64,000 nucleotides of DNA from Phycicoccus sonneratiae (GCF_016887965.1 NZ_JAFDVD010000003.1:310001-374000); one strand, 5' to 3'. Shown: positions 48,548 through 57,880, counted from the first letter of the stretch. Numbers and translations are program-made. The notes: generated from the sequence alone by a model not told the origin.

Positions 48548-48631
48548 GGCGGGGGTTGCCCGGTCGGCCGACGGGGTAGGCCTCCGGGACGAGGCGCGCC
48601 GGCCGGGTGCGCCGCGACGAGCGGAGTGACC

Positions 48632-49126
48632 ATGGCACAGGACCAGGACGACCGGGCCACGGTGGTCGAGCTCGTGGGACGCGCCCAGTCGGCGATGCTC
48701 ACGACGATGACCTCCGGCGGCGACCACGTCAGCAGGCCGATGGCCGTGCAGGAGACCGAGTTCGACGGAGACCTGTGGTTCTTCGTCGACGAGGCCTCGG
48801 ACAAGGTGGCGCAGATCCGGGCGAACCCCAGCGTCAACGTGTCCTTCTCGAACGACCGCAAGAGCGAGTGGACGTCCATCAGCGGGACGGCCGAGGTGGT
48901 CCACGACCGGGCCAAGGCCGAGGAGCTGTGGGCCAAGCCGCTCGAGACCTGGTTCCCGGACGGGCTGGAGACTCCCGGCCTGGCCCTGGTCAAGGTCCAC
49001 GGCGACACCGCCGAGTACTGGGACGCCGCCACGAGCCGGGTCAAGCAGGCCCTGGGCATGGTCCGGGCGATCCGGCGCGACGACCCCGACGAGTTCCCCG
49101 CCGACAACCGCACCGTCGAGCTCTGA
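48632..49126 (+). CDS. general stress protein 26-type PPOX family protein
   Basis: 164 residues. Split-barrel domain with AMLTTMTSGGDHVSRPMAVQETEFDGDLWFFVDE and WTSISGTAEVVHDRAKAEELW. It is a clear paralogue of 30687-31172. The ATG at 48632 has GGAG seven bases upstream; the GTG at 48626 lacks spacing. Flavin-binding is likely, reaction unknown. Confidence 0.9.
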   Translation: MAQDQDDRATVVELVGRAQSAMLTTMTSGGDHVSRPMAVQETEFDGDLWFFVDEASDKVAQIRANPSVNVSFSNDRKSEWTSISGTAEVVHDRAKAEELWAKPLETWFPDGLETPGLALVKVHGDTAEYWDAATSRVKQALGMVRAIRRDDPDEFPADNRTVEL

Positions 49127-49140
49127 GGCCGCGGCCGAGG

Positions 49141-50631
49141 TCAGGCGGCGGCCCGCTCGGCCGCCGCCTCGGCCTCGGCGCCGTGCTCGTCGGTGCTCCG
49201 CGAGTCGGTGAGGGTCGAGGCCCCCCACGTCGCGACGACCCCGACGACGACGGCGAGCACGAGGTAGGTGACCCGCTCACCCCGGAAGAACGAGGCGACG
49301 AGGTCGGCGCCCCACGTCCCGGCCGGGAGGACCGTCGTCACGAGCAGCGCGACGAGGGTGCCGACGACGGCGGTCCCGATGCTCGACCCGACCTCCTGGG
49401 CCGTGTCGTTGAGCGCGGTGCCGAGCGACGTGCGGTTGGCCGGCATCGCGTCGACGAGGGCCACGGCGCAGGTCGTCATCACCGTGCGCAGGCCGAGCGT
49501 GAGCACGACCATCGAGGCGGCGATCGCGAGGTAGCCGTGCGAGACGCCCCACGCCATCCCGAGCAGGGAGACGGTGAGGAGCCCGGCTCCGACGAGGCAG
49601 GCGACCCGGTGGCCGAAGCGCCGGACGAGCCACTCGGACACCGGCGACGCGAGCAGCATCGTCACGATCATCGGCAGGTTGGCCAGGCCGGCCCGCACCG
49701 GGCTCCACCCGTACGCGTACTGGAAGTGCAGGATCAGCCCGAACATCACGCCGGCCATCGCGATCGAGGTCCCGACCTGCGCCAGCGTGGCGCCGCGAAC
49801 CGTGCCAGTACGGAACAGGGCCAGGTCGAGCATCGGTGCGGAGGTCCGGCGCTCGTGCCGGACGAAGGCGAGCACCGCGAGCACGGCGCCCACGACGGAC
49901 GCGACGGTGAGCGGTGCGAGCCACCCGTGCTCGACCCCGCTCGTCAGCGACCAGCAACCGAGGCCGATCGCGGCGGTGCTCAGCACGGCGCCCGGCAGGT
50001 CGAGGGCGTCGTCGGTGAGGTCCTCGGGGCGGTCGGCGGGGACGCCCAGCCGGACGCCGACCCACGCGAGCAGCGCGATCGGCGCGTTGACGAGGAGCAG
50101 CCACTCCCAGCGGACGTGGGCGAGCGCGGTGCCCCCGAGCAGCGGGCCGAGGACGAACCCGGACATGCCGACGACGATCATCACCGTCATCGCGCGCATC
50201 CGGAGCTCCTGGCCGTCGAAGAGCCGGAAGACGAGGGAGTTCGTGATCGGGGCCATCGCCGCGGCGGCGACGCCGAGGGCCGCACGCACGAGGACGAGCT
50301 CGCCGGTCGTCGAGACCGCGGCCACGGTCAGGCTGACGAGGCCGAAGACGGCCAGCCCGACGAGCAGCACGCGGCGCCGGCCGAGCCGGTCGGCCATCGA
50401 CCCGGCGGTGAGCAGCAGGCCGCCGAAGGTCAGCGAGTAGGCCCCGGTGACCCACTGGAGCGCGGTCGTGCCGCTGCCGAGGTCGCGGCCGATGGTCGGC
50501 AGCGCGATCGTCAGGAGGGTGTTGTCGACCATCTCGACGAAGAAGGCGAGGCAGAGCGCGGCGAGGGGGATCCACGCGGCGCGGAGCGAGGGGTAGGTGC
50601 GGGATGAGGGCGTGGTGGCGGTGGTCGTCAT
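49141..50631 (-). CDS. MFS transporter, DHA2 family, TetR-controlled
   Basis: 496 residues, about 14 membrane segments. It has MVDNTLLTIALPTIGRDLGSG, motif A GSMADRLGRRRVLLVGLAVF and motif C SGFVLGPLLGGTALAHVRWEW. Typical drug-efflux pump. It is divergent from a TetR gene with three palindromic operators between them. ATG at 50629-50631. Confidence 0.93.
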   Translation of the reverse strand: MTTTATTPSSRTYPSLRAAWIPLAALCLAFFVEMVDNTLLTIALPTIGRDLGSGTTALQWVTGAYSLTFGGLLLTAGSMADRLGRRRVLLVGLAVFGLVSLTVAAVSTTGELVLVRAALGVAAAAMAPITNSLVFRLFDGQELRMRAMTVMIVVGMSGFVLGPLLGGTALAHVRWEWLLLVNAPIALLAWVGVRLGVPADRPEDLTDDALDLPGAVLSTAAIGLGCWSLTSGVEHGWLAPLTVASVVGAVLAVLAFVRHERRTSAPMLDLALFRTGTVRGATLAQVGTSIAMAGVMFGLILHFQYAYGWSPVRAGLANLPMIVTMLLASPVSEWLVRRFGHRVACLVGAGLLTVSLLGMAWGVSHGYLAIAASMVVLTLGLRTVMTTCAVALVDAMPANRTSLGTALNDTAQEVGSSIGTAVVGTLVALLVTTVLPAGTWGADLVASFFRGERVTYLVLAVVVGVVATWGASTLTDSRSTDEHGAEAEAAAERAAA

Positions 50632-50648
50632 GGCCCCTCCTCTCGATC

Positions 50649-50697
50649 GAACGACGTTCGGTTCTCGAACACAGTTCGATACGATAGAACGATGTTC
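50649..50697. promoter_or_regulatory. three GAAC-N3-GTTC TetR operators
   Basis: GAACGACGTTC (50649-50659), GAACACAGTTC (50667-50677) and GAACGATGTTC (50687-50697), centred 18 and 20 bases apart. They span the MFS upstream region, the tetR spacer and the tetR start codon, an arrangement for repression of both genes. Confidence 0.8.
50680..50685 (+). promoter_or_regulatory. -10 element TACGAT of the leaderless tetR promoter
   Basis: TACGAT ends six bases before the ATG at 50692, and lies between operators 2 and 3. Confidence 0.5.
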
Positions 50698-51510
50698 GAT
50701 CCGACGCAACCCGCTGCCTCCCCGGTGTGGTCTGATGGGGCCGTGCCCCCTCAGCGACGCAGCCCCCGCGACGCCCGCGGACCCGCCGTCCGGCGCGGTC
50801 GCGGCGCGGAGAGCGGGCGCGAGTCCGGCCGACCGCCGCGGGCCCGGCGGCGGGCCTCGCACTCCCTCGAGTCGGTGCTCACCGAGACCGTCGCGCTGCT
50901 CGACGAGCACGGCGAGGCGGGGCTGAACTTCCGGGCGCTCGCCGGTCGGCTCGGGGGTGGCGTCGGCAGCATCTACTGGTACGTCTCGAGCAAGGACGAG
51001 CTCCTCGACCGGGCCTCCGACCACGTGCTGGCCGACGTCCTCGCCGCGGTCGCCGAGGTCGGCGGCGGCGACCCGGTCGACGACCTGCGGACCATCGCCG
51101 TCACCCTGTTCGACGCGATCGTCGACCGGCCGTGGCTCGGGGCCTACTTCATGCGCAACACGCTCGTGCAGCCCAACGCGCTCCGGCTCTTCGAGACGCT
51201 CGGCCAGCAGGCGCTGCGCCTCGACCTCACCGCGCGCCAGCGCTTCCACGCCGTCTCGGCGGTCGTCGGCTTCGTCGTCGGCACGGCCGCCGACCTCGGG
51301 CAGGAGCCGCCGGCCGAGGTGCTCTCCGGCGAGGTCGACCGCGACGAGTACCTCGCCGCCACCGTCGAGCAGTGGCGGCAGCTGGACGCCGAGGCCTTCC
51401 CATACCTCCACGAGATCGCCGACGAGTTCGAGGCGCACGACGACACCGACCAGTTCCGGGCCGGGCTCGACCTCCTCCTCGCCGGCCTGCGCCTCCAGGC
51501 CGGCGGCTGA
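50692..51510 (+). CDS. TetR-family repressor of the divergent MFS pump
   Basis: 272 residues. A disordered Arg/Pro-rich lead of about 50 residues is followed by the helix-turn-helix LNFRALAGRLGGGVGSIYWYVSSKDELLD and a helical ligand domain. The recognition helix wording (GSIYWYVSSKDELLD) is of the TetR_C/TetR-like drug-pump regulator branch. ATG at 50692 fits the leaderless promoter, although an internal start nearer the HTH cannot be excluded. Confidence 0.92.
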   Translation: MFDPTQPAASPVWSDGAVPPQRRSPRDARGPAVRRGRGAESGRESGRPPRARRRASHSLESVLTETVALLDEHGEAGLNFRALAGRLGGGVGSIYWYVSSKDELLDRASDHVLADVLAAVAEVGGGDPVDDLRTIAVTLFDAIVDRPWLGAYFMRNTLVQPNALRLFETLGQQALRLDLTARQRFHAVSAVVGFVVGTAADLGQEPPAEVLSGEVDRDEYLAATVEQWRQLDAEAFPYLHEIADEFEAHDDTDQFRAGLDLLLAGLRLQAGG

Positions 51511-51525
51511 GCGCGGCGGCCCGCC

Positions 51526-53937
51526 TCAGCTGAGGTGGTGCGGCTCGACGTCGCTGCGGTGCGAGCGGTCGGTGCCCGCCTTGACCCGTGTCCCCGAGTC
51601 GTGCCGCTCGCACGACCCCGCGGGCGCGAAGCGCACGACGACCGCCTTGGACGCCGGGCAGTTGCTCCCCTCGGCGACGTGGTCGAGCGGGACGAGGACG
51701 TTGCACTCCGGGTAGTAGGCGGCCGCGCACCCGCGCGCGGTCGGGTACGAGACGACGCGGTACCCGTGCGCGACGCGCTCCGAGCCGTCGGTCCACACGG
51801 ACACGACGTCGTAGACCTCGCCGTCGGCCAGGCCGAGGGCCGAGAGGTCGTCCGGGTGCACCATGACGACGTTCCGCCCGCCGGCGAGGCCGCGGTAGCG
51901 GTCGTCGTGCCCGTAGATCGTCGTGTTGAACTGGTCGTGGCTGCGGAGGGTCTGCAGGAGGAGGTGGCCCTCGGGGACCTCGAGGACCTCGATCGGGTTG
52001 ACCGCGATCTCCGCCCTCCCGGAGGGCGTCTCGAAGGTGCGGGTGTCGCGCGGCGGGTGTGGCAGGACGAAGCCGCCGGGTCGCTGCACCTTGGCGTCGT
52101 AGGCGTCGCAGCCCGGGACGACGTTGCCGATGTGACCGCGGATCGCCGCGTAGTCCTCGGCCATCGTCGCCCAGTCGATCGACGACCCCTCGGGCCGTGA
52201 CCCGAGCAGGGCCTCGGCGATCCGGCAGACGATCCACGGCTCGCCGTGCAGGTGCTCGCTCGCCGGCTCGTTGCGCCCGACCGACAGGTGCACCGAGCTC
52301 ATCGAGTCCTCGACGGTCAGGCCCTGCCAGCCCGCCGTCGTGACGTCGCGCTCGGTGCGCCCGAGGCACGGGAGGATGAGCATCCGCCGGCCCGGGAGGA
52401 CGTGCGTGCGGTTGGGCTTGGTCGAGACCTGGACGTTGAGGTCGAGGGAGCGCAGCACCTCGTGGGTCAGCTCGGAGTCGGGCGTCGCCGCGGCGAAGTT
52501 GCCGCCGAGGCCGACCATCACCCGCACCCTCCCCTCCTGGAGGGCGCGCACGGTGTTGACGACGTCGTGCCCCCGCTCGGCCGGCGGGTCGAACCCGAAC
52601 TCCTGGCGCAGCGCCTCGGCGAAGTGAGCCGGCAGCTTCTCCCAGATGCCCATCGTCCGGTCGCCCTGCACGTTCGAGTGGCCGCGCACCGGGCACAGGC
52701 CGGCGCCCGGCTTGCCGATGTTCCCCTGCAGGAGAGCGAGGTTCGTGATCTCCTTGATGGTCAGGACGGCGTGCTTGTGCTGCGTCACGCCCATGGCCCA
52801 GCAGAACACCGTGCGCGACGAGGCCGCCAGCAGGTCGGCGACGCGCTCGATCTGCTCGCGGGGCAGGCCGGTCGCCCGGTCGACGACGTCCCAGTCGAGG
52901 TCGGCGACGTGCTGCTTCCACGACTCGAAGCCGGTCGTGTGCCGGTCGACGAAGTCCTGGTCGACGGCACCCCGCTCGAGGAGCAGCGCGCCGAGCGCCT
53001 GGAACAGCGCGAGGTCGCCGCCGAGTCGGATCGGGAGGAACTCGGTCGCGAGGTCGGTGCCGACGCCGGTGAGACCGCGGACGGTCTGCGGGTTGTCGAA
53101 CTTCATGAGCCCGGTCTCCGGCAACGGGTTGACGGCGACGATGCGCCCACCGCCCCGCACGCACTTCTCGAGCGCGCTGAGCATGCGCGGGTGGTTCGTC
53201 CCCGGGTTCTGGCCCGCGATGACGACGAGCTCGGCCTCGTGGATGTCCTCGAGGGTCACCGACCCCTTGCCGATCCCGATCGACTCCGCGAGCGCGACCG
53301 ACGTCGACTCGTGGCACATGTTCGAGCAGTCCGGGAGGTTGTTCGTCCCGTACGCGCGGGCGAGGAGCTGGAAGGTGAACGCCGCCTCGTTGGAGGCCCG
53401 CCCGCTCGTGTAGAACACCGCCTCGTCCGGTGAGTCCAGGCCCCGGAGGGTGTCGGCGACGACGCCGATGGCCTCCTCCCACGACACCGGCTCGTAGTGG
53501 GTCCCGCCCTCGCGCAGGAGCATCGGCTCGGTGATGCGACCCTGCTGGCCCAGCTGGTAGTCGCTCCACGTCGCGAGCTCGGCCACCGGGTGGCGCGCGA
53601 AGAACTCGCGGTCGGCGCGGCGCCTCGTCGCCTCCTCCGCGACCGCCTTGGCGCCGTTCTCGCAGAACTCGGCGAAGGAGCGGTGCTCCGGGTCGGGGTC
53701 CGGCCAGGCGCAGCCCATGCAGTCGAAGCCGTGCACCTGGTTGAGGCGACGGAGGGTGCCGAGGGTGCGCAGCGGCCCCATCTGGCCGGCGCCGCGGTTG
53801 ACCGAGACGGCGACCCCCTCGACGCCTGCGGCGGCCCCGCGGCGGCGGTGCACGTCGACGTCGGTGGCGTCGACGTCGGTCGCCGGGGCGCCGCGCCACG
53901 GCTCGAGCATGCGGGTCAGGCGGGAGGAGTCGGGCAT
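51526..53937 (-). CDS. FdhF/YdeP-family molybdopterin oxidoreductase
   Basis: 803 residues. The YdeP-type N terminus HGFDCMGCAWPDPDPEHRSFAEFCENGAK is followed by the molybdopterin domain (SWEEAIGVVADTLRGLDSP, FYTSGRASNEAAFTFQLLARAYGTNN, SNMCHESTSVAL, WAMGVTQHKHAV) and the C-terminal molydopterin-dinucleotide domain. It lacks the N-terminal [4Fe-4S] CxxCxxxC of true formate dehydrogenases, as YdeP proteins do. Substrate is unknown; YdeP is linked to acid resistance in E. coli. It lies 71 bases downstream of a CitA/DcuS-type regulator gene and may share its control. Confidence 0.93.
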   Translation of the reverse strand: MPDSSRLTRMLEPWRGAPATDVDATDVDVHRRRGAAAGVEGVAVSVNRGAGQMGPLRTLGTLRRLNQVHGFDCMGCAWPDPDPEHRSFAEFCENGAKAVAEEATRRRADREFFARHPVAELATWSDYQLGQQGRITEPMLLREGGTHYEPVSWEEAIGVVADTLRGLDSPDEAVFYTSGRASNEAAFTFQLLARAYGTNNLPDCSNMCHESTSVALAESIGIGKGSVTLEDIHEAELVVIAGQNPGTNHPRMLSALEKCVRGGGRIVAVNPLPETGLMKFDNPQTVRGLTGVGTDLATEFLPIRLGGDLALFQALGALLLERGAVDQDFVDRHTTGFESWKQHVADLDWDVVDRATGLPREQIERVADLLAASSRTVFCWAMGVTQHKHAVLTIKEITNLALLQGNIGKPGAGLCPVRGHSNVQGDRTMGIWEKLPAHFAEALRQEFGFDPPAERGHDVVNTVRALQEGRVRVMVGLGGNFAAATPDSELTHEVLRSLDLNVQVSTKPNRTHVLPGRRMLILPCLGRTERDVTTAGWQGLTVEDSMSSVHLSVGRNEPASEHLHGEPWIVCRIAEALLGSRPEGSSIDWATMAEDYAAIRGHIGNVVPGCDAYDAKVQRPGGFVLPHPPRDTRTFETPSGRAEIAVNPIEVLEVPEGHLLLQTLRSHDQFNTTIYGHDDRYRGLAGGRNVVMVHPDDLSALGLADGEVYDVVSVWTDGSERVAHGYRVVSYPTARGCAAAYYPECNVLVPLDHVAEGSNCPASKAVVVRFAPAGSCERHDSGTRVKAGTDRSHRSDVEPHHLS

Positions 53938-54008
53938 TACCTCACCCTGTCACCCGGGGTGCGACGCACCGCTCCCGAGGTGCAGGTGGATTCGCGGGTC
54001 GTCGCAGG

Positions 54009-54701
54009 TCAGCCGGCGACCCAGGCGTAGGTCACCTCCGGGCGCCCGCCGCCGGAGTACCGGTTGCCGCGCACCACCCGGCCGGCCTCGACGAGGTGCT
54101 CGGCGTACCGGCGCGCGGTGACCCGGCTGACCCCGACGGCACCGCCCAGCTCGGCCGCGGACAGGGCCGCCGGCGCCTCCCGCACCGTCTCGGACACCCG
54201 GGCCAGCAGCTCCTCGGTCATCCCCTTGGGGACGGTGGGGGCCCCCGGCGGTCGCAGCCGGGAGAAGACGGTGTCGACCTGCGCCTGGGTGTCGACCTCC
54301 CCGCCGCCGACCTGGGCGCGGTACTCCCGGTAGGCGAGCAGCCGGTCGCGCAGCGTGCCGAAGACGAAGGGTTTGAGGACGTACTGCACGACCCCCAGCG
54401 AGACGGCCGCGCGCACCATCTCGAGGTCGCGCACCGACGTCACGGCCACGACGTCGGCCCGGTGGCCGCCGGCCCGCATCGCCCGGACGACGTCGAGCCC
54501 GGGCACGTCGGGCAGGCCCATGTCGAGGAGGACGAGCTCCACCGGCTCCGACCCGAGGTGCTGCAGTGCGTCGCGGGCGGTGTGCACGACCCCGGACACC
54601 ACGAACCCCTCGACCCGGCCGACGTACGTGGCGTGCGCCTCGGCGGCGACCGGCTCATCCTCGACGACGAGCACCCGGATGTCCGCCTCCGACCCGTTCA
54701 C
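54009..54701 (-). CDS. CitB/DcuR-type response regulator
   Basis: 230 residues. Receiver with Asp15, phospho-acceptor Asp60 (LLDMGLPDVPGLD), and Lys of LKPFVFGTL; then a winged-helix-like output domain (LSAAELGGAVGVSRVTARRY). This is the C4-dicarboxylate/citrate-sensing class. The GTG start overlaps the kinase stop (GTGA). Confidence 0.92.
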   Translation of the reverse strand: MNGSEADIRVLVVEDEPVAAEAHATYVGRVEGFVVSGVVHTARDALQHLGSEPVELVLLDMGLPDVPGLDVVRAMRAGGHRADVVAVTSVRDLEMVRAAVSLGVVQYVLKPFVFGTLRDRLLAYREYRAQVGGGEVDTQAQVDTVFSRLRPPGAPTVPKGMTEELLARVSETVREAPAALSAAELGGAVGVSRVTARRYAEHLVEAGRVVRGNRYSGGGRPEVTYAWVAG

Positions 54702-56305
54702 GCCGGCCCCCGCAGCGGCAGGGTCACGGTGACCGTCGCGCCCGGAGGGTCGTCGATGGCCAGCGTGCCGCCGAGCCGCTCGACCGTGTGGTGGACGAGC
54801 GCCAGCCCGATGCCCCGGCCCGCCTGTCCCCCACCGGACTTCGTGGAGAACCCACGCTCCAGCACGCGCGAGCGCAGCTCCGGGGGGATGCCGGGACCGG
54901 TGTCGGCGACGACGAGCTCGACCCGGTCGCCGAGGTCGCGGGAGCGCAGCGACACCCGCCGCACGCCGTCCACCCCGGTCACCGCGTCGACGGCGTTGTC
55001 GACGAGGTTGCCGATGACCGTGACGACGTCGCGCGCGGTGCCGACGTCGGCCGGCCAGCGCAGCCCCGGGTCGATGACCAGCTCGACGCCCCGCTCGTGG
55101 GCCTCGGCGGCCTTGCCGAGCAGGAGCGCCGACACGGTGGGGTCCTCGACCCCGGTGACGACGACGTCGGTGAGCTGCTGCGCCCGTTCGAGCTCCCCGG
55201 TGGCGAACTCGACCGCCCGCTCGGGGTGGCCGAGCTCGATGAGCGAGACCATCGTGTGCAGCCGGTTGCCGGACTCGTGGGCCTGCGAGCGCAGGGCCTC
55301 GGCGAGGCCGCGCGCCGCCCCGAGCTCGCCGGTGAGCTCCTCGAGGTCGGTGCGGTCGCGCACGGTGACGACCGACCCGAGGTCCTCGCCGTCGCGGTGC
55401 GCGCGTGCCTTGTTGAGCACGAGCACCCGGCTGCCGGTGACGTGCAGGTCGTCCTCGCGGACGTCGGCGTCGGTCATCGCGGCGACGAGCGGGGCGGCCA
55501 GGCCGAGCTCGGCGACCTCCCGCCCGGCGGGGTCCTCGGGGAGCCCGAGCAGCCGGCGGGCCTCGTCGTTGGCCAGCCGCACCCGCCCCTCGGGGTCGAC
55601 GAGGACGAGCCCCTCGGTCACCGAGTGCAGCACGGCGTCGTGGTGGTCGTGCATCGCCTGAAGCTCGGCGGCGCGCAGCCCGCGGGTCTGCCGGCGCACC
55701 CGGCGCGCGATGAGGGTGGTGCCGACCGCGGCGAGCAGCCCGGCGACCGCCCCGGCGACGAGGAGCGGCGGCAGCTCGTCGGCGAGCCGGGCGTTGACCG
55801 CCTCCTTGCCGATGCCGACCGCGACGAGCCCGACCACCCGCCCGCCGGAGAGCACCGGCACGACCGCGCGCCGGCTCGGGCCGAGGGTCCCCGTGTAGTC
55901 CTCGACGACCGTCCCGCCGGCCTGCGCCCCCTCGATGTGGCCGACGAAGCGGCGGCCGACCTGCTCGGGGTTCGGGTGGCTGTAGCGGATGCCGTCGGGG
56001 CTCATGACGACGACGAAGTCGGTGCGGGTGTTCACGCGGACCGCCTCGGCGAGCGGCTGGAGCACGCCCCCGGCGTCCCCGTCGCCGACCGCCGCGACGA
56101 CGTCGGGCTCCGCGGCGACCGACTGCGCGACGGCGAGCACCCGCGCGGTGGCCTCGTCGGCGACCGCCCGGCGGGCCTGGACGTACGCGGCCGCGAGCCC
56201 CGCGGCGATCACCCCGAAGACGAGGGCGACGACGAGCGCGGTGGTCTGCGCGGCGACGCTGCGGCCGGCCCGGCCCGCGTCGTCGCGCGTGAACACTGCG
56301 TACAC
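54698..56305 (-). CDS. CitA/DcuS-type sensor histidine kinase
   Basis: 535 residues. Two membrane helices (about 22-45 and 180-200) flank an outer PAS/PASTA-like sensor domain of about 130 residues, typical of citrate- and dicarboxylate-sensing kinases. An inner PAS domain (VLHSVTEGLVLVDPEGRVRLAN) precedes the kinase core with His343 in QAHESGNRLHTMVSLIEL and an HATPase (NLVDNAVDAVTGVDG, DTGPGIPPEL, GRGIGLALVHHTVERL). The GTG at 56303-56305 was chosen because TATCGT lies 7 bases upstream (leaderless). It is divergent from dctA, its likely target. Confidence 0.92.
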   Translation of the reverse strand: MYAVFTRDDAGRAGRSVAAQTTALVVALVFGVIAAGLAAAYVQARRAVADEATARVLAVAQSVAAEPDVVAAVGDGDAGGVLQPLAEAVRVNTRTDFVVVMSPDGIRYSHPNPEQVGRRFVGHIEGAQAGGTVVEDYTGTLGPSRRAVVPVLSGGRVVGLVAVGIGKEAVNARLADELPPLLVAGAVAGLLAAVGTTLIARRVRRQTRGLRAAELQAMHDHHDAVLHSVTEGLVLVDPEGRVRLANDEARRLLGLPEDPAGREVAELGLAAPLVAAMTDADVREDDLHVTGSRVLVLNKARAHRDGEDLGSVVTVRDRTDLEELTGELGAARGLAEALRSQAHESGNRLHTMVSLIELGHPERAVEFATGELERAQQLTDVVVTGVEDPTVSALLLGKAAEAHERGVELVIDPGLRWPADVGTARDVVTVIGNLVDNAVDAVTGVDGVRRVSLRSRDLGDRVELVVADTGPGIPPELRSRVLERGFSTKSGGGQAGRGIGLALVHHTVERLGGTLAIDDPPGATVTVTLPLRGPA

Positions 56306-56312
56306 AACGGTG

Positions 56313-56318
56313 ACGATA
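56313..56318 (-). promoter_or_regulatory. -10 element TATCGT of the leaderless kinase promoter
   Basis: On the minus strand TATCGT ends seven bases before the GTG at 56305. The remaining 56319-56385 holds the dctA promoter; no clear box seen. Confidence 0.5.
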
Positions 56319-56385
56319 ACGGCGCCGGGGGCCAGCCTGTCCGGTGGACGCGGCGCCCCTGCGTCCCCTGACGAAGGAGTCACCG

Positions 56386-57774
56386 ATGACCGCAGCCGCG
56401 CCCACCGACCCCACCCCCGGCGGGAGCGACAGCGCTCCCCGTCGGGACCGGACCCACGTCCTCTACATCGCGGTCATCGTCGCGATGCTCCTCGGCATCG
56501 CCGTGGGCTTCCTCTTCCCGGAGTTCGGGAAGGAGCTCAAGCCGCTCGGCACCTTCTTCGTCAACCTCATCAAGATGATGATCAGCCCGGTCATCTTCGT
56601 GACGATCGTCCTCGGCATCGGCTCGGTCCGCCGGGCCGCGCAGGTCGGCAAGGTCGGCGGCCTGGCCCTCGGCTACTTCCTCGCGATGTCGACCGTCGCC
56701 CTGGCCATCGGGCTCGTCGTCGGCAACATCGTCCAGCCGGGCGCCGGGCTCAACCTCACCGACGAGCTCGCGAAGTCGGGCCAGTCGCAGGTCTCGGCCG
56801 AGGCGGAGTCGACGACCGAGTTCCTCCTCGGGCTCGTGCCGGACACCCTCGTCTCGTCGCTGACCTCGGGCTCGGTGCTGCAGACGCTCCTCGTCGCCGT
56901 CCTCGTCGGGTTCGCCCTCCAGAAGATGGGTGGCGCCGGCGAGCCCGTGCTCCGCGGCATCAAGCACCTCGAGAAGCTCGTCTTCCGGCTCATGGCGATG
57001 ATCATGTGGGTCGCGCCGGTCGGCGCCTTCGGGGCGATGGCCGCCGTGGTCGGCGCCACCGGGCTCGACGCGCTGAAGAGCCTCGGCCTCATCATGGTCG
57101 CCTTCTACGCCACCTGCCTGATCTTCGTCTTCGTCGTCCTCGGGACGATCCTGCGGGTCGTCGCGGGCGTCAACGTCTGGTCGCTGCTCAAGTACCTCGC
57201 CCGCGAGTTCCTCCTCATCCTCTCGACGTCCTCGTCGGAGTCGGCCCTGCCGCGGCTCATCGCGAAGATGGAGCACCTCGGGGTCTCCCGGCCGGTCGTC
57301 GGCATCACCGTGCCGACCGGCTACTCCTTCAACCTCGACGGCACGGCGATCTACCTGACGATGGCCTCGCTGTTCATCGCCGAGGCGCTCGACAAGCCGT
57401 TCAGCATCGGCCAGCAGATCGGCCTGCTCGTCTTCATGATCATCGCGAGCAAGGGCGCCGCGGGCGTCACCGGCGCCGGCCTGGCCACCCTCGCCGGCGG
57501 CCTCCAGAGCCACCGCCCCGACCTCGTCGACGGCGTCGGCTTCATCGTCGGCATCGACCGGCTGATGAGCGAGGCGCGGGCCCTGACCAACTTCGCCGGC
57601 AACTCCATCGCCACCGTCCTCATCGGCACCTGGGTCGGCGCGATCGACCGCGAGCAGATGGAGGAGGTCCTCGCCGGGAGGCGCCCGTTCGACGAGTCGA
57701 GGATGATCGACGACGAGCCCGCCCACGAGGCACCGCCCGCGGCGGGCGAGGAGATCGCGGCCACCAGCCGCTGA
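56386..57774 (+). CDS. dctA: C4-dicarboxylate/proton or sodium symporter DctA
   Basis: 462 residues, DAACS (SLC1-like) family. Blocks: FFVNLIKMMISPVIFVTIVLGIG, STSSSESALPRLIAKMEHLG (the serine-rich hairpin), VPTGYSFNLDGTAIYL and IASKGAAGVTGAGLATLAGGLQ, then DRLMSEARALTNFAGNSIATVLIG. All binding-site segments are intact. It imports succinate, fumarate and malate. ATG at 56386 has AAGGAG upstream. It is divergent from the CitA/DcuS-type sensor pair. Confidence 0.96.
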   Translation: MTAAAPTDPTPGGSDSAPRRDRTHVLYIAVIVAMLLGIAVGFLFPEFGKELKPLGTFFVNLIKMMISPVIFVTIVLGIGSVRRAAQVGKVGGLALGYFLAMSTVALAIGLVVGNIVQPGAGLNLTDELAKSGQSQVSAEAESTTEFLLGLVPDTLVSSLTSGSVLQTLLVAVLVGFALQKMGGAGEPVLRGIKHLEKLVFRLMAMIMWVAPVGAFGAMAAVVGATGLDALKSLGLIMVAFYATCLIFVFVVLGTILRVVAGVNVWSLLKYLAREFLLILSTSSSESALPRLIAKMEHLGVSRPVVGITVPTGYSFNLDGTAIYLTMASLFIAEALDKPFSIGQQIGLLVFMIIASKGAAGVTGAGLATLAGGLQSHRPDLVDGVGFIVGIDRLMSEARALTNFAGNSIATVLIGTWVGAIDREQMEEVLAGRRPFDESRMIDDEPAHEAPPAAGEEIAATSR

Positions 57775-57782
57775 GACCCGGC

Positions 57783-57835
57783 CCGGCCACCGGGCGGACG
57801 ACGTCCTCGGAGGGGGTCGCCCGCCCGGTGGCCGG
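57783..57835 (+). terminator. terminator of dctA
   Basis: CCGGCCACCGGGCGG (57783-57797) pairs perfectly with CCGCCCGGTGGCCGG (57821-57835) around a 23-base loop, 9 bases after the dctA stop. Confidence 0.8.
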
Positions 57836-57880
57836 AGCCGTGCGTTCGCTGAGAACGCCAACCGGGACGACCGGTGACGG

